In this document: piece after piece, positions 1 through 8,330 of the stretch | How positions within the stretch are numbered: position 1 is the stretch's first letter | Layout of the letters: the number at the start of each line of letters is the position of its first letter | Source: Lentisphaeria bacterium | GTDB lineage: Bacteria > Verrucomicrobiota > Lentisphaeria > Victivallales > Victivallaceae | Reading direction: 5' to 3' | Assembly: GCA_017456285.1 (NCBI GenBank) | Contig: JAFTJQ010000071.1 | Coordinates: forward strand, 1-52,940 | DNA length: 52,940 nucleotides | Position numbers and translations under genes: made by a program | Notes under the pieces: model-generated | Databases searched by the model: none | What the model saw: only the letters and a program-made list of their open reading frames with translations | Told to the model about the DNA's origin: nothing

Positions 1-21
1 GGTCAGCGACCTTGACCAAAA

Positions 22-54
22 GAGATGCGAAAATTTTTCAAATTTTCACATCTC
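22..54. repeat. Hairpin-forming inverted repeat
   Basis: Two 15-base arms (22-36 and 40-54) beginning GAGATGCG and ending CACATCTC pair with one mismatch around a 3-base loop. No clear T-run follows, and the gene it might terminate lies outside the window. Confidence 0.6.
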
Positions 55-82
55 AAAATTTTTCCTCACATCCGTGAGCGAA

Positions 83-145
83 GGCAACAACTTTTTTATT
101 TAGTTTTGGCTCGTTTCACTTCGCCTAAACAAAAAAGTTTTCGCC
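83..145. repeat. Imperfect long inverted repeat
   Basis: The arms 83-103 and 125-145 share the core ACTTTTTT(A/G)TTTAG and pair at roughly 17 of 21 positions by eye, separated by about 21 bases. The function is unknown. Confidence 0.5.
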
Positions 146-210
146 TCTCGACACCTGCTTTCAAAAAATCCGTTGACAGGACAAAATTACGTTGATTACT
201 GCTATAATTC

Positions 211-310
211 TGGATTCTTCGCTTCGCTCTGAATGACGTTGGTTTGTCTTTGCCTCCGTGGCACAATATATAACCGTCATGCAGAGGAGCGAACGCGACG
301 AAGCATCCAG
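211..310. repeat. Inverted pair of dispersed HSERSEES-type repeats
   Basis: Bases 211-237, read on the minus strand, begin CGTCATTCAGAGCGAAG; bases 275-310, read on the plus strand, begin CGTCATGCAGAGGAGCG. They are two degenerate copies of one element facing each other. In translation the minus-strand copy gives the string RHSERSEES, which I recall from intergenic repeats in many bacterial genomes. A third degenerate copy lies at 33520-33563. Confidence 0.55.
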
Positions 311-356
311 TCTACAAGCCGCAGGCTCGCTTTTAGTCGTGCTACAGCACGACACC

Positions 357-450
357 ACTCATAATTCTTAATTCTGCATTCTTAATTTATAATTCCCTGT
401 CCTCCATAGCCTTTGGCGAAGGAGGATGCATTCTTAATTCTTAATTCCAT
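357..450. repeat. AATTAAGAAT-type interspersed repeat with GCTATGGAGGA hairpin
   Basis: Bases 357-388 carry a repeated TTCTTAATTCT pattern, followed at 400-426 by a TCCTCC/GGAGGA hairpin containing ATAGCC, and by another TTCTTAATTC block. The reverse complement of both parts recurs at 26484-26543, so this is a dispersed family with at least two copies in the window. Confidence 0.55.
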
Positions 451-536
451 GCAGTCATCCCTGCTTCTCTGCGACTTAACTTTATGGGATTGTGGGGATT
501 TCTTTTGTAAAATTTGGGAAAAAATTAGAAAAATTC

Positions 537-565
537 TTGAAAATATGGGCTTTAGGGGTTATATT
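537..565 (+). promoter_or_regulatory. Predicted sigma70-type promoter of fabF
   Basis: TTGAAA (537-542) and TATATT (560-565) are separated by 17 bases. They lie 54 bases upstream of the fabF start codon, with no other gene between. Confidence 0.6.
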
Positions 566-618
566 ATTAGGAAGTTTAATTTTTAAAAAATTCACAGAAC
601 AATTTGGAGATACAATTT

Positions 619-1872
619 ATGAACGAAAGAAGAGTTGTTATTACCGGTCGTGGTTTGTTGTCATGTGTCGGAAATGATGTCGAAACATTTTGGGATGCAT
701 TGGTTTACGGTAAATGCGGTCTCGGCAGAATTACTAAATTCGACCCCTCTGAGTACCGTACTCAAATCGCCGGAGAATTGAAAAATTTTAATGTCGCTGA
801 TTACTTGGACTTCAAGGAAGCAAAAAGACTTGATGCTTTCTGCCAATATGCCATGATTGCTGCTAAAAAAGCTCTCGCTGATGCTAACTTGCCCGCTAAC
901 TTCGAGGGCAGCGAAATTAATCCCGAACGTGTCGGTGTTTTGGTTTCAAGCGGTATCGGCGGATTAAATACTTTAACCGACCAAATCAATACTCTCAAAG
1001 AGCGTGGTCCCGGTCGTGTATCTCCCTTGCTTATTCCTATGATGATTATCGATATTGCATCAGGTAATGTCTCAATGGCATGTGGTGCAAAGGGTCCGAA
1101 TATGGGTATCGTAACTGCTTGTGCTACCGGTACTCACTCTATCGGTGAAGCTTTTTGGATGATCAAACGCAACGATGCTGATATTATGATTGCCGGCGGT
1201 GCTGAAGCAAGTGTAACTCAAATCGGTGTTGCAGGGTTCAGTTCAATGAAAGCTATGAGTACCCGTAATGATGATCCTTTGCATGCCAGCCGTCCTTTTG
1301 ACGCAGAGCGTGACGGTTTTGTTATGAGTGAGGGTGCAGGTGTATTGATCCTTGAGGAATATGAGCATGCAAAGAAACGCGGTGCAAATATCCTCGCTGA
1401 AATTGTCGGTTACGGTACTACCGGCGATGCTTATCACATTACCTCACCGCATCCGGAGGGTGACGGTGCCGCCCGTGCTATCAAAATGGCAATGAATCAT
1501 GCCGGTTTGAATCCTGAAGATATTGATTACATCAATGCTCACGGAACCAGTACCGGGCTTAATGACAAATATGAAACCATGGCAATCAAACGTGCTTTGG
1601 GCGAGGAGCAGGCTTACAAAGTTTCTGTCAGCAGTACCAAAGGTACTATGGGACACAGCTTGGGTGCGGCAGGCGGTTTGGAATCAATTGTTTGTATTCA
1701 GACAATTTTGTCAAAAACTATTGCTCCGACCATCAACTATGAAAATCCTGACCCGAACTGCGATTTGAATATTACTCCGAATACTGCAGTTGAGAAAGAT
1801 GTTAAAATTGCGGTTAATGTCAACCTCGGATTCGGCGGTCACAACGGCGTGCTGATTTTCAAGGAAGTCTAA
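619..1872 (+). CDS. fabF: Beta-ketoacyl-ACP synthase II
   Basis: This enzyme condenses malonyl-ACP with a growing acyl-ACP in cytoplasmic type II fatty acid synthesis. The 417-residue product is full length for FabF. The catalytic Cys lies in TACATGT (about residue 168), and the two His residues lie in NAHGTST (about 308) and MGHSLGAAGG (about 346), with Lys in the STKG motif between them. I chose the ATG at 619 because the protein then starts MNERRVVITG and a GGAG lies 9 bases upstream; an in-frame TTG at 604 would add five residues. It appears monocistronic, with its own promoter and a weak hairpin terminator, and no acpP or fabG beside it. Confidence 0.96.
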   Translation: MNERRVVITGRGLLSCVGNDVETFWDALVYGKCGLGRITKFDPSEYRTQIAGELKNFNVADYLDFKEAKRLDAFCQYAMIAAKKALADANLPANFEGSEINPERVGVLVSSGIGGLNTLTDQINTLKERGPGRVSPLLIPMMIIDIASGNVSMACGAKGPNMGIVTACATGTHSIGEAFWMIKRNDADIMIAGGAEASVTQIGVAGFSSMKAMSTRNDDPLHASRPFDAERDGFVMSEGAGVLILEEYEHAKKRGANILAEIVGYGTTGDAYHITSPHPEGDGAARAIKMAMNHAGLNPEDIDYINAHGTSTGLNDKYETMAIKRALGEEQAYKVSVSSTKGTMGHSLGAAGGLESIVCIQTILSKTIAPTINYENPDPNCDLNITPNTAVEKDVKIAVNVNLGFGGHNGVLIFKEV

Positions 1873-1899
1873 TTTCCTGCGTAAATGGAATAAAATTTT

Positions 1900-1944
1900 T
1901 AGCCACAATTTGATAAAGATTTGTCATTTGTGGCTATTTGTTTT
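1900..1944 (+). terminator. Probable fabF terminator
   Basis: TAGCCACAA (1900-1908) pairs with TTGTGGCTA (1928-1936) across a 19-base loop, followed by an interrupted T-rich tail. It is weak, so read-through into the next gene is possible. Confidence 0.45.
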
Positions 1945-1971
1945 GAATGGGGACAAAAAAAGGTTTTGATT

Positions 1972-3465
1972 GTGAAAAATTTGTTTAAAACAATTTTCAG
2001 ATCTCTGTATATTGTGATAGCTTGCAGTTTTTTGCCTGCCTGTGATACGACTAAAACTTATCAGGCGGTGCATAAAAGCGATAATATTTTGTTGTCAGAA
2101 CCGGAACTAAAACTGCTCAATCATCGCCACTTTGAGCGAAATCCGATTATTGTTATTCACGGCTTGCTCGGCGGTAAATTAAAGGACTGCGAGAGCAATG
2201 ATAGCATCTGGGGTGATTTTAGTTGGCGAAAGATGAATCGAGATTCTTATGCCGCTAAATTAGCGTTGCCGATGCAATACGGTACGCCGCTTGAGGATAT
2301 TAAAAGTAATGCTGAAGTTGATGGAATTTTGGATATTACGACGATTGCTTTCAGAAATACCCCATTAATTTATCTGGAAAGTTACGAAGTTTTGATTAAA
2401 AACTTGGCTAAATTCGGATATTACCGTCCGGAAAAAGGTAATGTGAATGATAGTGCAATTCTGCCGCCGGTGTACTCATTCAGTTATGACTGGCGTCGTG
2501 ACATCAGTGCAAATGTTCTTGAATTACACAAGTTTATTGAGGAGAAAGAGCGTAACTTGCAGAAACTCTATGCCGAAAGATTCGGACTTGAAAACTACAA
2601 CATTAAATTTGATATAGTTGCCCATTCAATGGGGGGGCTCCTTACACGTTATTATTTGCAATACGGGCCGCAACTGCTTCCTGCTGACGGAAGCATTCCT
2701 CAAAGAAGTAAAATTGGTTCAGATAAAATCGAGAAAGTAATAATCGTCGGCACTCCGAATTTCGGCTATGTCGATACCCTCGCAGAGTTGCATGATGGTT
2801 TGGTGCTTTACCCGGGGCTTAAGGCAATTCCTCCTGAAATTATCGGAACTTTCAGTTCTTACTATTTTATGTTGCCGCCTTACGGGACAAATTCGGTAGT
2901 CTATGCCGACAATCGGGAGGAAGTCGATATTTTTGATATTGAATTATGGAAAAAATATCGTTGGGGCTTGGCAAATGACAGTGAGAAGAGCGATCGGATT
3001 TTGCAGCTGCTTCTTCCGCAGATAACGGAAAAAAGCGAGAGACGGAAAATCGCTTTGGAGCATTTGGAGAAAAACTTGAAGAAGGCAAAGCAATTCCATG
3101 CGGCAATGAAAAAAAATATGCCGATAGACCGGAATACTCGGCTTTATCTGTTTGCCGGGAACTCTTTTGAGACCAATAGATGTTTGGTAATTGATCGCCG
3201 AAGCGGTAAAATTGCGGATAAAATAAGTGCTTCAGGTGACGGCAAAGTAACTCTGTCAAGTGCTTTATATGACCGACGAGCTTTCAAAAATAATCGACAG
3301 CTTTTTATGGATTCGCCGATTAAGTGGGATGCAATTTATAATTGCGGAGCGTCCCACATGGGAATTTTTTCTTCGCAGGAGTTCTGGGCAAATTTGTCGC
3401 TGGTACTGCTGTCGGAGGGGACAAGCAGACAGAAAAAAATGGAATATCAGAATTTAGATAAATAA
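1972..3465 (+). CDS. LCAT-like alpha/beta hydrolase lipoprotein
   Basis: The protein resembles the lecithin:cholesterol acyltransferase-like family of serine acyltransferases and lipases. It has an HGLLGG oxyanion-type segment after a short N-terminal region, a YDWRRD segment typical of LCAT relatives, a nucleophile elbow AHSMGG, and a GTPNFG segment downstream. The N-terminus is a signal sequence ending in LPAC, a plausible lipobox, so it is probably a membrane-anchored lipoprotein. I prefer the GTG at 1972 because AAAAAGG lies about 8 bases upstream and the start then directly precedes the hydrophobic segment; an in-frame TTG at 1921 is possible. The substrate cannot be read from the sequence. 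It sits alone between fabF and the pyrophosphorylase gene. Confidence 0.75.
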   Translation: MKNLFKTIFRSLYIVIACSFLPACDTTKTYQAVHKSDNILLSEPELKLLNHRHFERNPIIVIHGLLGGKLKDCESNDSIWGDFSWRKMNRDSYAAKLALPMQYGTPLEDIKSNAEVDGILDITTIAFRNTPLIYLESYEVLIKNLAKFGYYRPEKGNVNDSAILPPVYSFSYDWRRDISANVLELHKFIEEKERNLQKLYAERFGLENYNIKFDIVAHSMGGLLTRYYLQYGPQLLPADGSIPQRSKIGSDKIEKVIIVGTPNFGYVDTLAELHDGLVLYPGLKAIPPEIIGTFSSYYFMLPPYGTNSVVYADNREEVDIFDIELWKKYRWGLANDSEKSDRILQLLLPQITEKSERRKIALEHLEKNLKKAKQFHAAMKKNMPIDRNTRLYLFAGNSFETNRCLVIDRRSGKIADKISASGDGKVTLSSALYDRRAFKNNRQLFMDSPIKWDAIYNCGASHMGIFSSQEFWANLSLVLLSEGTSRQKKMEYQNLDK

Positions 3466-3501
3466 TTTTATAAATACAACTAACCAAAGGGAGAGAGCGT
3501 T

Positions 3502-4923
3502 ATGAAACAGCAACTTATTGACAACTTGAAAAAATACGGTCAGGAACATCTTTTGAAGTTTTATGATTCTTTGAATGATGCGGAAAAAGCCGACTTAACA
3601 AGTGAACTCGAAAAAATTGATTTTGCAAATTTGGATAAATTGATCAAAACTTATGTGATGAGCAAACCGGAAATGTCAATTCCTGATGATTTGACACCTG
3701 CTCCTTATTTCCCGATGAATCCGGAGACCGCAGAACAGCAAAAATTGTATGCCGAAGCTGAAGCAGAGGGTAAAAAGCTTATTGCTGCCGGTAAAGTCGG
3801 CTGCTTGACTGTGGCAGGCGGACAGGGAACACGTTTGGGATTTGACGGGCCTAAAGGTACTTACCCGATCGGTCCGGTAAGCAACAACTCACTTTTCTCA
3901 TTTTTTGCAAACTCTATTGCCAGATTGCAGGAAAAATACAATGTAAAACTCTACTGGTACGTTATGACCAGTTTATTAAACCGTGAAGCAACCGAGAAAT
4001 TCTTTGCTGAAAATAATAATTTCGGGCTTGAAAAAGATCAGATTTTCTTCTTCTCACAGGGAACTATGCCGGCAATTGATTACAACGGCAAAATTTTGAT
4101 GAACTCTAAATCAACTATGGCACTTTCTCCTGACGGTCACGGCGGTACTTTGCTTGCTTTGCGTAAATCAGGCGCTCTTGATCACATGAAAGCAAATGGC
4201 ATTGATTACCTCTCATATTTTCAGGTGGATAATCCGCTCGTGCCAGTGATCAACCCCTTGTTCATCGGGTTGCACGCTCTTGAAAAATCAGAGATGAGTG
4301 CCGTAATGCTTGCTAAAACCAACGCTTTTGAGAAACTTGGCAACTTCTGTATCTCCAAGGGCCGCTTGGAAATTATTGAGTACAGCGACTTGCCTGAAAA
4401 ATTGGCGACTATGACTGACGAAAAAGGTAAACTTAAATTCATCGCAGGCAGTCCTGCTATCCACGTTATCAGTCGTAACTTCATTGAGCAACTTACTGCC
4501 AGCGGCAATTTGAGTTTGCCCTGCCACCGTGCGGATAAAAAAGTGCCTTTTATCGATGAGAATGGCAACTTGATTACTCCAGATAAACCGAATGCAGTTA
4601 AATTGGAAACTTTCATCTTTGACGCATTGCCATTGGCAAGTGCAACTATGGTGCTTGAGTGCGATCGGGTAAATGTTTTCGCTCCGACCAAAAACCCGAC
4701 CGGGGTCGATTCAGTTGAGAGCTGCCGCATGATGATCATGGAGCGTGATGCGAAGCGTTTGGAAGCAGCAGGAGTTAAAATTCCTCGCAACCCTGACGGT
4801 ACTCTCAATGCTAAAATTGAAATTTCACCGAGAGCGGCATTCGATGAGGAAGATGTAAAAAATTACGTTAAAGCTAAAAATATTACCGCAATTGCAGCAG
4901 AATCTGAAAATTATTTAGATTAA
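3502..4923 (+). CDS. UDP-sugar pyrophosphorylase (UDPGP/UAP1 family)
   Basis: The 473-residue protein belongs to the eukaryote-like UDPGP family that makes UDP-GlcNAc, UDP-GalNAc or UDP-glucose from UTP and the sugar 1-phosphate. The nucleotide-binding loop AGGQGTRLG lies near residues 106-114, followed by GPKGTYP. The QVDNPLVP segment matches the metal and sugar-binding region, and CHRADKKVPF follows later. It is not the GlmU or GalU type. GGGAGAG lies upstream of the ATG. Which sugar it prefers is not decidable here. It lies upstream of thrS, which seems to have its own promoter. Confidence 0.85.
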   Translation: MKQQLIDNLKKYGQEHLLKFYDSLNDAEKADLTSELEKIDFANLDKLIKTYVMSKPEMSIPDDLTPAPYFPMNPETAEQQKLYAEAEAEGKKLIAAGKVGCLTVAGGQGTRLGFDGPKGTYPIGPVSNNSLFSFFANSIARLQEKYNVKLYWYVMTSLLNREATEKFFAENNNFGLEKDQIFFFSQGTMPAIDYNGKILMNSKSTMALSPDGHGGTLLALRKSGALDHMKANGIDYLSYFQVDNPLVPVINPLFIGLHALEKSEMSAVMLAKTNAFEKLGNFCISKGRLEIIEYSDLPEKLATMTDEKGKLKFIAGSPAIHVISRNFIEQLTASGNLSLPCHRADKKVPFIDENGNLITPDKPNAVKLETFIFDALPLASATMVLECDRVNVFAPTKNPTGVDSVESCRMMIMERDAKRLEAAGVKIPRNPDGTLNAKIEISPRAAFDEEDVKNYVKAKNITAIAAESENYLD

Positions 4924-4936
4924 TCGGTAAAAAAAT

Positions 4937-4964
4937 TTGTAGTTTTGGAAAAAAACGTTATATT
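4937..4964 (+). promoter_or_regulatory. Possible thrS promoter
   Basis: TTGTAG (4937-4942) and TATATT (4959-4964) have a 16-base spacer and lie about 40 bases before the thrS ATG. The -35 match is poor. Confidence 0.4.
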
Positions 4965-5005
4965 ACTCTATGAACTATTAACAATTTTAATATACAGGGA
5001 AAAAA

Positions 5006-6733
5006 ATGGATAATAATCTTGATATGATCAGACACAGTGCCGCACACTTGATGGCAGCGGCGGTGAAGGAGTTGTACGAAGATGTCAAGTTTGACATCGG
5101 TCCTGCAACTGAAAACGGATTTTATTACGACTTTCAAATGGAGCATGCCTTAACCGCAGATGATTTGAAAGCAATTGAAAAGGCGATGAAAAAAATGATC
5201 GGCAGAAAAGTCGAATTTACTCGCTTTGAAATGTCTCGTGAAGAGGCGATGAAAATGCTTACCGATGCAGGTCAGACTTTCAAAATTGAACGCTTGAAAG
5301 ACATTCCAGAGGGAGAAGTTGTATCTTTCTATCAGTGTGGTGACTTTGTGGATCTCTGCCGCGGACCGCACGTTCAGAATGCAGGAGAAATCGGTGCTGT
5401 AAAACTTTTGAGCGTTGCAGGTTCTTACTTTAAGGGTGATGAAAAAAATTCGATGCTCCAGCGTATTTACGGAACTGCATTTAATTCGCAGGAGGAGATG
5501 ACTGCTTACTTCAAAATGATTGAGGAAGCACAGAAGCGTGACCACCGCAAATTAGGTACTGATCTTGACTTGTTCAGTTTCTCTGATAATGTCGGCCCCG
5601 GATTGGTTCTGTGGCATCCTAAAGGTGCTTTCATCCGTAATACCTTTGAAACTTTCTGGAAACAGGAACACTACAAAAACGGATATGATTTGCTCTATAC
5701 TCCGCATATCGGACAGAGTATTTTGTGGGAAACCAGCGGACACTTGGACTTCTATCGTGAGGGAATGTACTCATCAATGGAGATTGACGAAAAAGATTAT
5801 TACGTCAAGCCGATGAACTGTCCTTTCCACATTGAAGTTTACCAGTCACGCTTGCGTTCATACCGTGAACTGCCCTGCCGTTGGGCTGAATTGGGGACAG
5901 TTTACCGCTTTGAGAAATCAGGTGCATTGCACGGACTTCTGCGTGTAAGAGGATTTACCCAGGATGATGCTCATATTATCTGTACTCAGGAACAAATTGA
6001 GGATGAAATTTACGAAGTTCTGCGTTTCAGCTTGTCAATTTGGAAGGCATTCGGCTTTACCGAAATTAAGCCGTATCTCTCAACTCGCCCCGCAAAGGCA
6101 GTCGGTGATAATGCGAAGTGGGAAAAAGCGATTGTTTCACTTGAGAAAGCTGTTAAAAAGGCAGGACTTGAGTGCGTAGTTGACGAGGGCGGCGGTGCTT
6201 TCTACGGCCCGAAAATCGACCTCAAAATCAAGGATGCTATCGGTCGTGAGTGGCAGACGACTACTATCCAATTTGACTTTAACTTGCCGGAACGCTTCAA
6301 TATGACCTATATCGGCGAAGACGGCAAACGTCATCAGCCATTTATGGTACACCGTGCTTTGCTCGGTTCAATTGAGCGATTCTTCGGTATTTTGGTTGAG
6401 CAGTATGCAGGGGCATTCCCGATGTGGCTTGCTCCGGTACAGGCAAAAATTCTGCCGGTTACTAATCGTGCGGAAGAGTATGCTAAAGAACTTCAAAAAA
6501 CTTTGCGTGGCAAGGGCTTAAGAGTTGATATTGACTTGAGAAGCGAAAGTTTGGGGTCAAAAATCAAGCTCGCACGTAATGAACGAATCCCGTATATGCT
6601 GATTGTCGGCGACAAAGAAGTCGATGATCAAACCATATCAGTTCGCTCACGCAGAGAAGGTGAATTAGGTGCAATGTATGTGGACGCATTGATTGATAAA
6701 ATGAGTTATGAAGTGGACAATAAAATAGTTTAG
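5006..6733 (+). CDS. thrS: Threonyl-tRNA synthetase lacking the TGS domain
   Basis: It charges tRNA-Thr. The product has 575 residues, while the common bacterial enzyme has about 640. It begins directly with the editing domain: HSAAHLMAAA (HxxxH) lies near residue 10, and DLCRGPH supplies the Cys and His of the editing site. The class II core follows, with MNCPFH, the motif 2 region GTVYRFEKSGALHGLLRVRGF, and motif 3 near HRALLGSIERF, then the anticodon-binding domain. The missing part is the N-terminal TGS (N1) domain of about 60 residues. There is no room for it in frame upstream, because the preceding gene ends at 4923 and a promoter-like sequence lies between. Confidence 0.95.
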   Translation: MDNNLDMIRHSAAHLMAAAVKELYEDVKFDIGPATENGFYYDFQMEHALTADDLKAIEKAMKKMIGRKVEFTRFEMSREEAMKMLTDAGQTFKIERLKDIPEGEVVSFYQCGDFVDLCRGPHVQNAGEIGAVKLLSVAGSYFKGDEKNSMLQRIYGTAFNSQEEMTAYFKMIEEAQKRDHRKLGTDLDLFSFSDNVGPGLVLWHPKGAFIRNTFETFWKQEHYKNGYDLLYTPHIGQSILWETSGHLDFYREGMYSSMEIDEKDYYVKPMNCPFHIEVYQSRLRSYRELPCRWAELGTVYRFEKSGALHGLLRVRGFTQDDAHIICTQEQIEDEIYEVLRFSLSIWKAFGFTEIKPYLSTRPAKAVGDNAKWEKAIVSLEKAVKKAGLECVVDEGGGAFYGPKIDLKIKDAIGREWQTTTIQFDFNLPERFNMTYIGEDGKRHQPFMVHRALLGSIERFFGILVEQYAGAFPMWLAPVQAKILPVTNRAEEYAKELQKTLRGKGLRVDIDLRSESLGSKIKLARNERIPYMLIVGDKEVDDQTISVRSRREGELGAMYVDALIDKMSYEVDNKIV

Positions 6734-6773
6734 TTCTTCATAAGCATTTAATATCTTTAATTTTATCTATGGA

Positions 6774-6808
6774 AGCTGTTGCAAAGAAATTTGCAACAGT
6801 CTTTTTTT
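6774..6808 (+). terminator. thrS terminator
   Basis: CTGTTGCAAA (6776-6785) and TTTGCAACAG (6790-6799) form a 10-bp stem with a GAAA loop, followed by CTTTTTTT. This is a standard intrinsic terminator. Confidence 0.85.
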
Positions 6809-6822
6809 GTCTGATGACTGTC

Positions 6823-6853
6823 AAAAAAAAGGCTGTCGAAAATCGACAGCCTT
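6823..6853 (-). terminator. Terminator of the 6871-8241 gene
   Basis: AAGGCTGTCGA (6829-6839) and TCGACAGCCTT (6843-6853) form a strong stem, and the run of A at 6823-6830 is a T-run on the minus strand. It lies just after the stop codon of the minus-strand gene and back to back with the thrS terminator. Confidence 0.85.
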
Positions 6854-6870
6854 ATAAAGTTTAGATTAAA

Positions 6871-8241
6871 TTATTTTTTGATCAAATCATTGATAATCGG
6901 AATTTCAATGACTTTGCCTTTCATAACTCTTTCTTGCTCAAAAGTATTCAAATATTGCAAAGCTGATACAACTGCACCGAATACAACCATGAAGAATACG
7001 ATAATCATAATGATCATATAAGCAGGGCTACGCATCGGAGAAACGGTATTTTTCGGCAGAATTTTAACTTTTTTCTCTGCTTGAACTTTAGAGTCTGTTA
7101 ATTTAGTCTCTTTCGGTTCTTCTGCTTTTGCTTCTTCAACTTTCGGAGCTTCGGGTTTTTTAGCAATACCGATTTTGGGTTTAGCTTCAGCCTCTTTCGG
7201 CTCTTCCTTTTTGTTGAGAGTGAGAGACGGAGCCGCTTTCGGCTCTTCAACTTTCGGAGTATCCTGACGCTGACCTAAACTTAATTTAACGGTCGGGGCG
7301 GCACTCGGTTGCGGAGCAGCAGTTTTCGGCTCTTCAACTTTCGGCTCTTCAACTTTCGGAATTTCGGCAGTCGGAGCTTTTGCTTTCGGAGCGATATTAA
7401 GTTTTGGGGTTGCAGGTGTTGCAACTTTATCTACAGCTACGGTTGAGGTATTATCCTCTGCTTTAACGGCATTTTCTGCCGTTTTTTCCTCTGCTTTCGG
7501 AGCGATATTAAGTTTGGGAGTTGCCGGAGCAACGGTAACTTTGTCCACTGCGACAGTAGCGGTATTATCCTCTGTTTTGGGAGTTTCCTCGACGACTTTT
7601 TCTTCAACTTTCGGAGTTAAAGTCGGAACAACCGTATTTGCAACAGTAGCTTGTTTGCGTTCAGGGCGTTGCAATTTGACGGTTTTATCATCAGTTTCTT
7701 CAACGCTTTCAGCACTGACGGCGACCTTCTGAACCTTTGAAGTAGATGTATTCAAGTTAGAGGTCGGTACAAATTTCTGGGTCGGTGCGACCGAAGAAGC
7801 GATAGTATCTTTGAATGCGGCAGAGACATTGCCGGCAATTTTTACCTTGGAAACCACTGCAGTATTGGTTGAATCCGCATTGTTGCTTGGAGTTGCCGCC
7901 GCAGTCGGAGCTGCGGGGGGTTCTGCTTTCGGCTTCAAGTTTAATGAGTTAAGAATTGAGTTGCCGCCTGCCGCCGCAGTCGGTTTAGCCGCGATAGAAA
8001 TTTTCTTTACCGGCATAGTTGCAGTTGCCGGCAACGGAGCCGGTCTGGTAGTATTTGAAGCGACATTTTTTGCCTCGATAACAGAAGTAGCCAAAGGTTG
8101 TGAATTGGTACTGACTGACGCCACCTTGGCGGGCTGACCGATATTCACGACCGGCTGTTTAACCATTGGTTTCAAGCGAACAGTTTTCTGTGTCGCTGTA
8201 TTAACGAAATTAGATTCCGGTTTTGTATTTTGTTCATCCAT
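6871..8241 (-). CDS. Low-complexity Ala/Pro/Lys/Glu-rich protein with C-terminal membrane anchor
   Basis: I do not recognise a family. The 456-residue product is dominated by Ala, Val, Pro, Lys and Glu, with repeated PKVEEPK units and two near-identical copies of a module containing PKLNIAPKAE. A single strongly hydrophobic segment (MIIMIIVFFMVVFGAVV) lies about 50 residues from the C-terminus, followed by a short tail ending PIINDLIKK. No signal peptide is visible, so the long disordered region is probably cytoplasmic with the tail outside the membrane. The start at 8241 has a GAGG 6 bases upstream and gives MDEQNTKPES; an in-frame start at 8253 is less likely. The TPR gene lies upstream on the same strand. 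A role as a tether or scaffold is only a guess. Confidence 0.75.
   Translation of the reverse strand: MDEQNTKPESNFVNTATQKTVRLKPMVKQPVVNIGQPAKVASVSTNSQPLATSVIEAKNVASNTTRPAPLPATATMPVKKISIAAKPTAAAGGNSILNSLNLKPKAEPPAAPTAAATPSNNADSTNTAVVSKVKIAGNVSAAFKDTIASSVAPTQKFVPTSNLNTSTSKVQKVAVSAESVEETDDKTVKLQRPERKQATVANTVVPTLTPKVEEKVVEETPKTEDNTATVAVDKVTVAPATPKLNIAPKAEEKTAENAVKAEDNTSTVAVDKVATPATPKLNIAPKAKAPTAEIPKVEEPKVEEPKTAAPQPSAAPTVKLSLGQRQDTPKVEEPKAAPSLTLNKKEEPKEAEAKPKIGIAKKPEAPKVEEAKAEEPKETKLTDSKVQAEKKVKILPKNTVSPMRSPAYMIIMIIVFFMVVFGAVVSALQYLNTFEQERVMKGKVIEIPIINDLIKK
7381..7574 (-). repeat. Tandem repeat within the low-complexity gene
   Basis: The segment starting at 7381 recurs at 7492: both begin TGCTTTCGGAGCGATATTAA, and both copies end near GTATTATCCTCTG. 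The period is 111-114 bases (37-38 codons), with one codon-sized length difference. Such repeats can change copy number by slippage or recombination. Confidence 0.8.
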
Positions 8242-8330
8242 AATAAACCTCAATAAAAGTATTTATAAAATTATCACACAGCAATATAACCCTGCTTATG
8301 CAAAAGTGCAAGTAAAAAAGTAAAAATTTT

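Larger units (their letters stand above)
1..618. other. Gene-poor repeat-rich intergenic region
   Basis: No convincing gene is present. The stretch contains a near-perfect hairpin (22-54), an imperfect long inverted repeat (83-103 with 125-145), an inverted pair of dispersed repeats (211-310) and an AATTAAGAAT-type repeat (357-450). The short open frames here are low in information and coincide with the repeats. The last 80 bases hold the fabF promoter and ribosome binding site. Confidence 0.7.

Noticed and set aside
173-208. TTGACA and TATAAT near the window start
   Set aside because: The spacer is 24 bases, too long for a sigma70 promoter, and the sequence belongs to a dispersed repeat.
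161-358. Minus-strand 65-codon open frame containing RHSERSEES
   Set aside because: It is the translation of a dispersed intergenic repeat, not a gene.
492-677. Plus-strand 61-codon open frame ahead of fabF
   Set aside because: It overlaps the fabF promoter and start in another frame, has no ribosome binding site and looks like random hydrophobic translation of AT-rich DNA.
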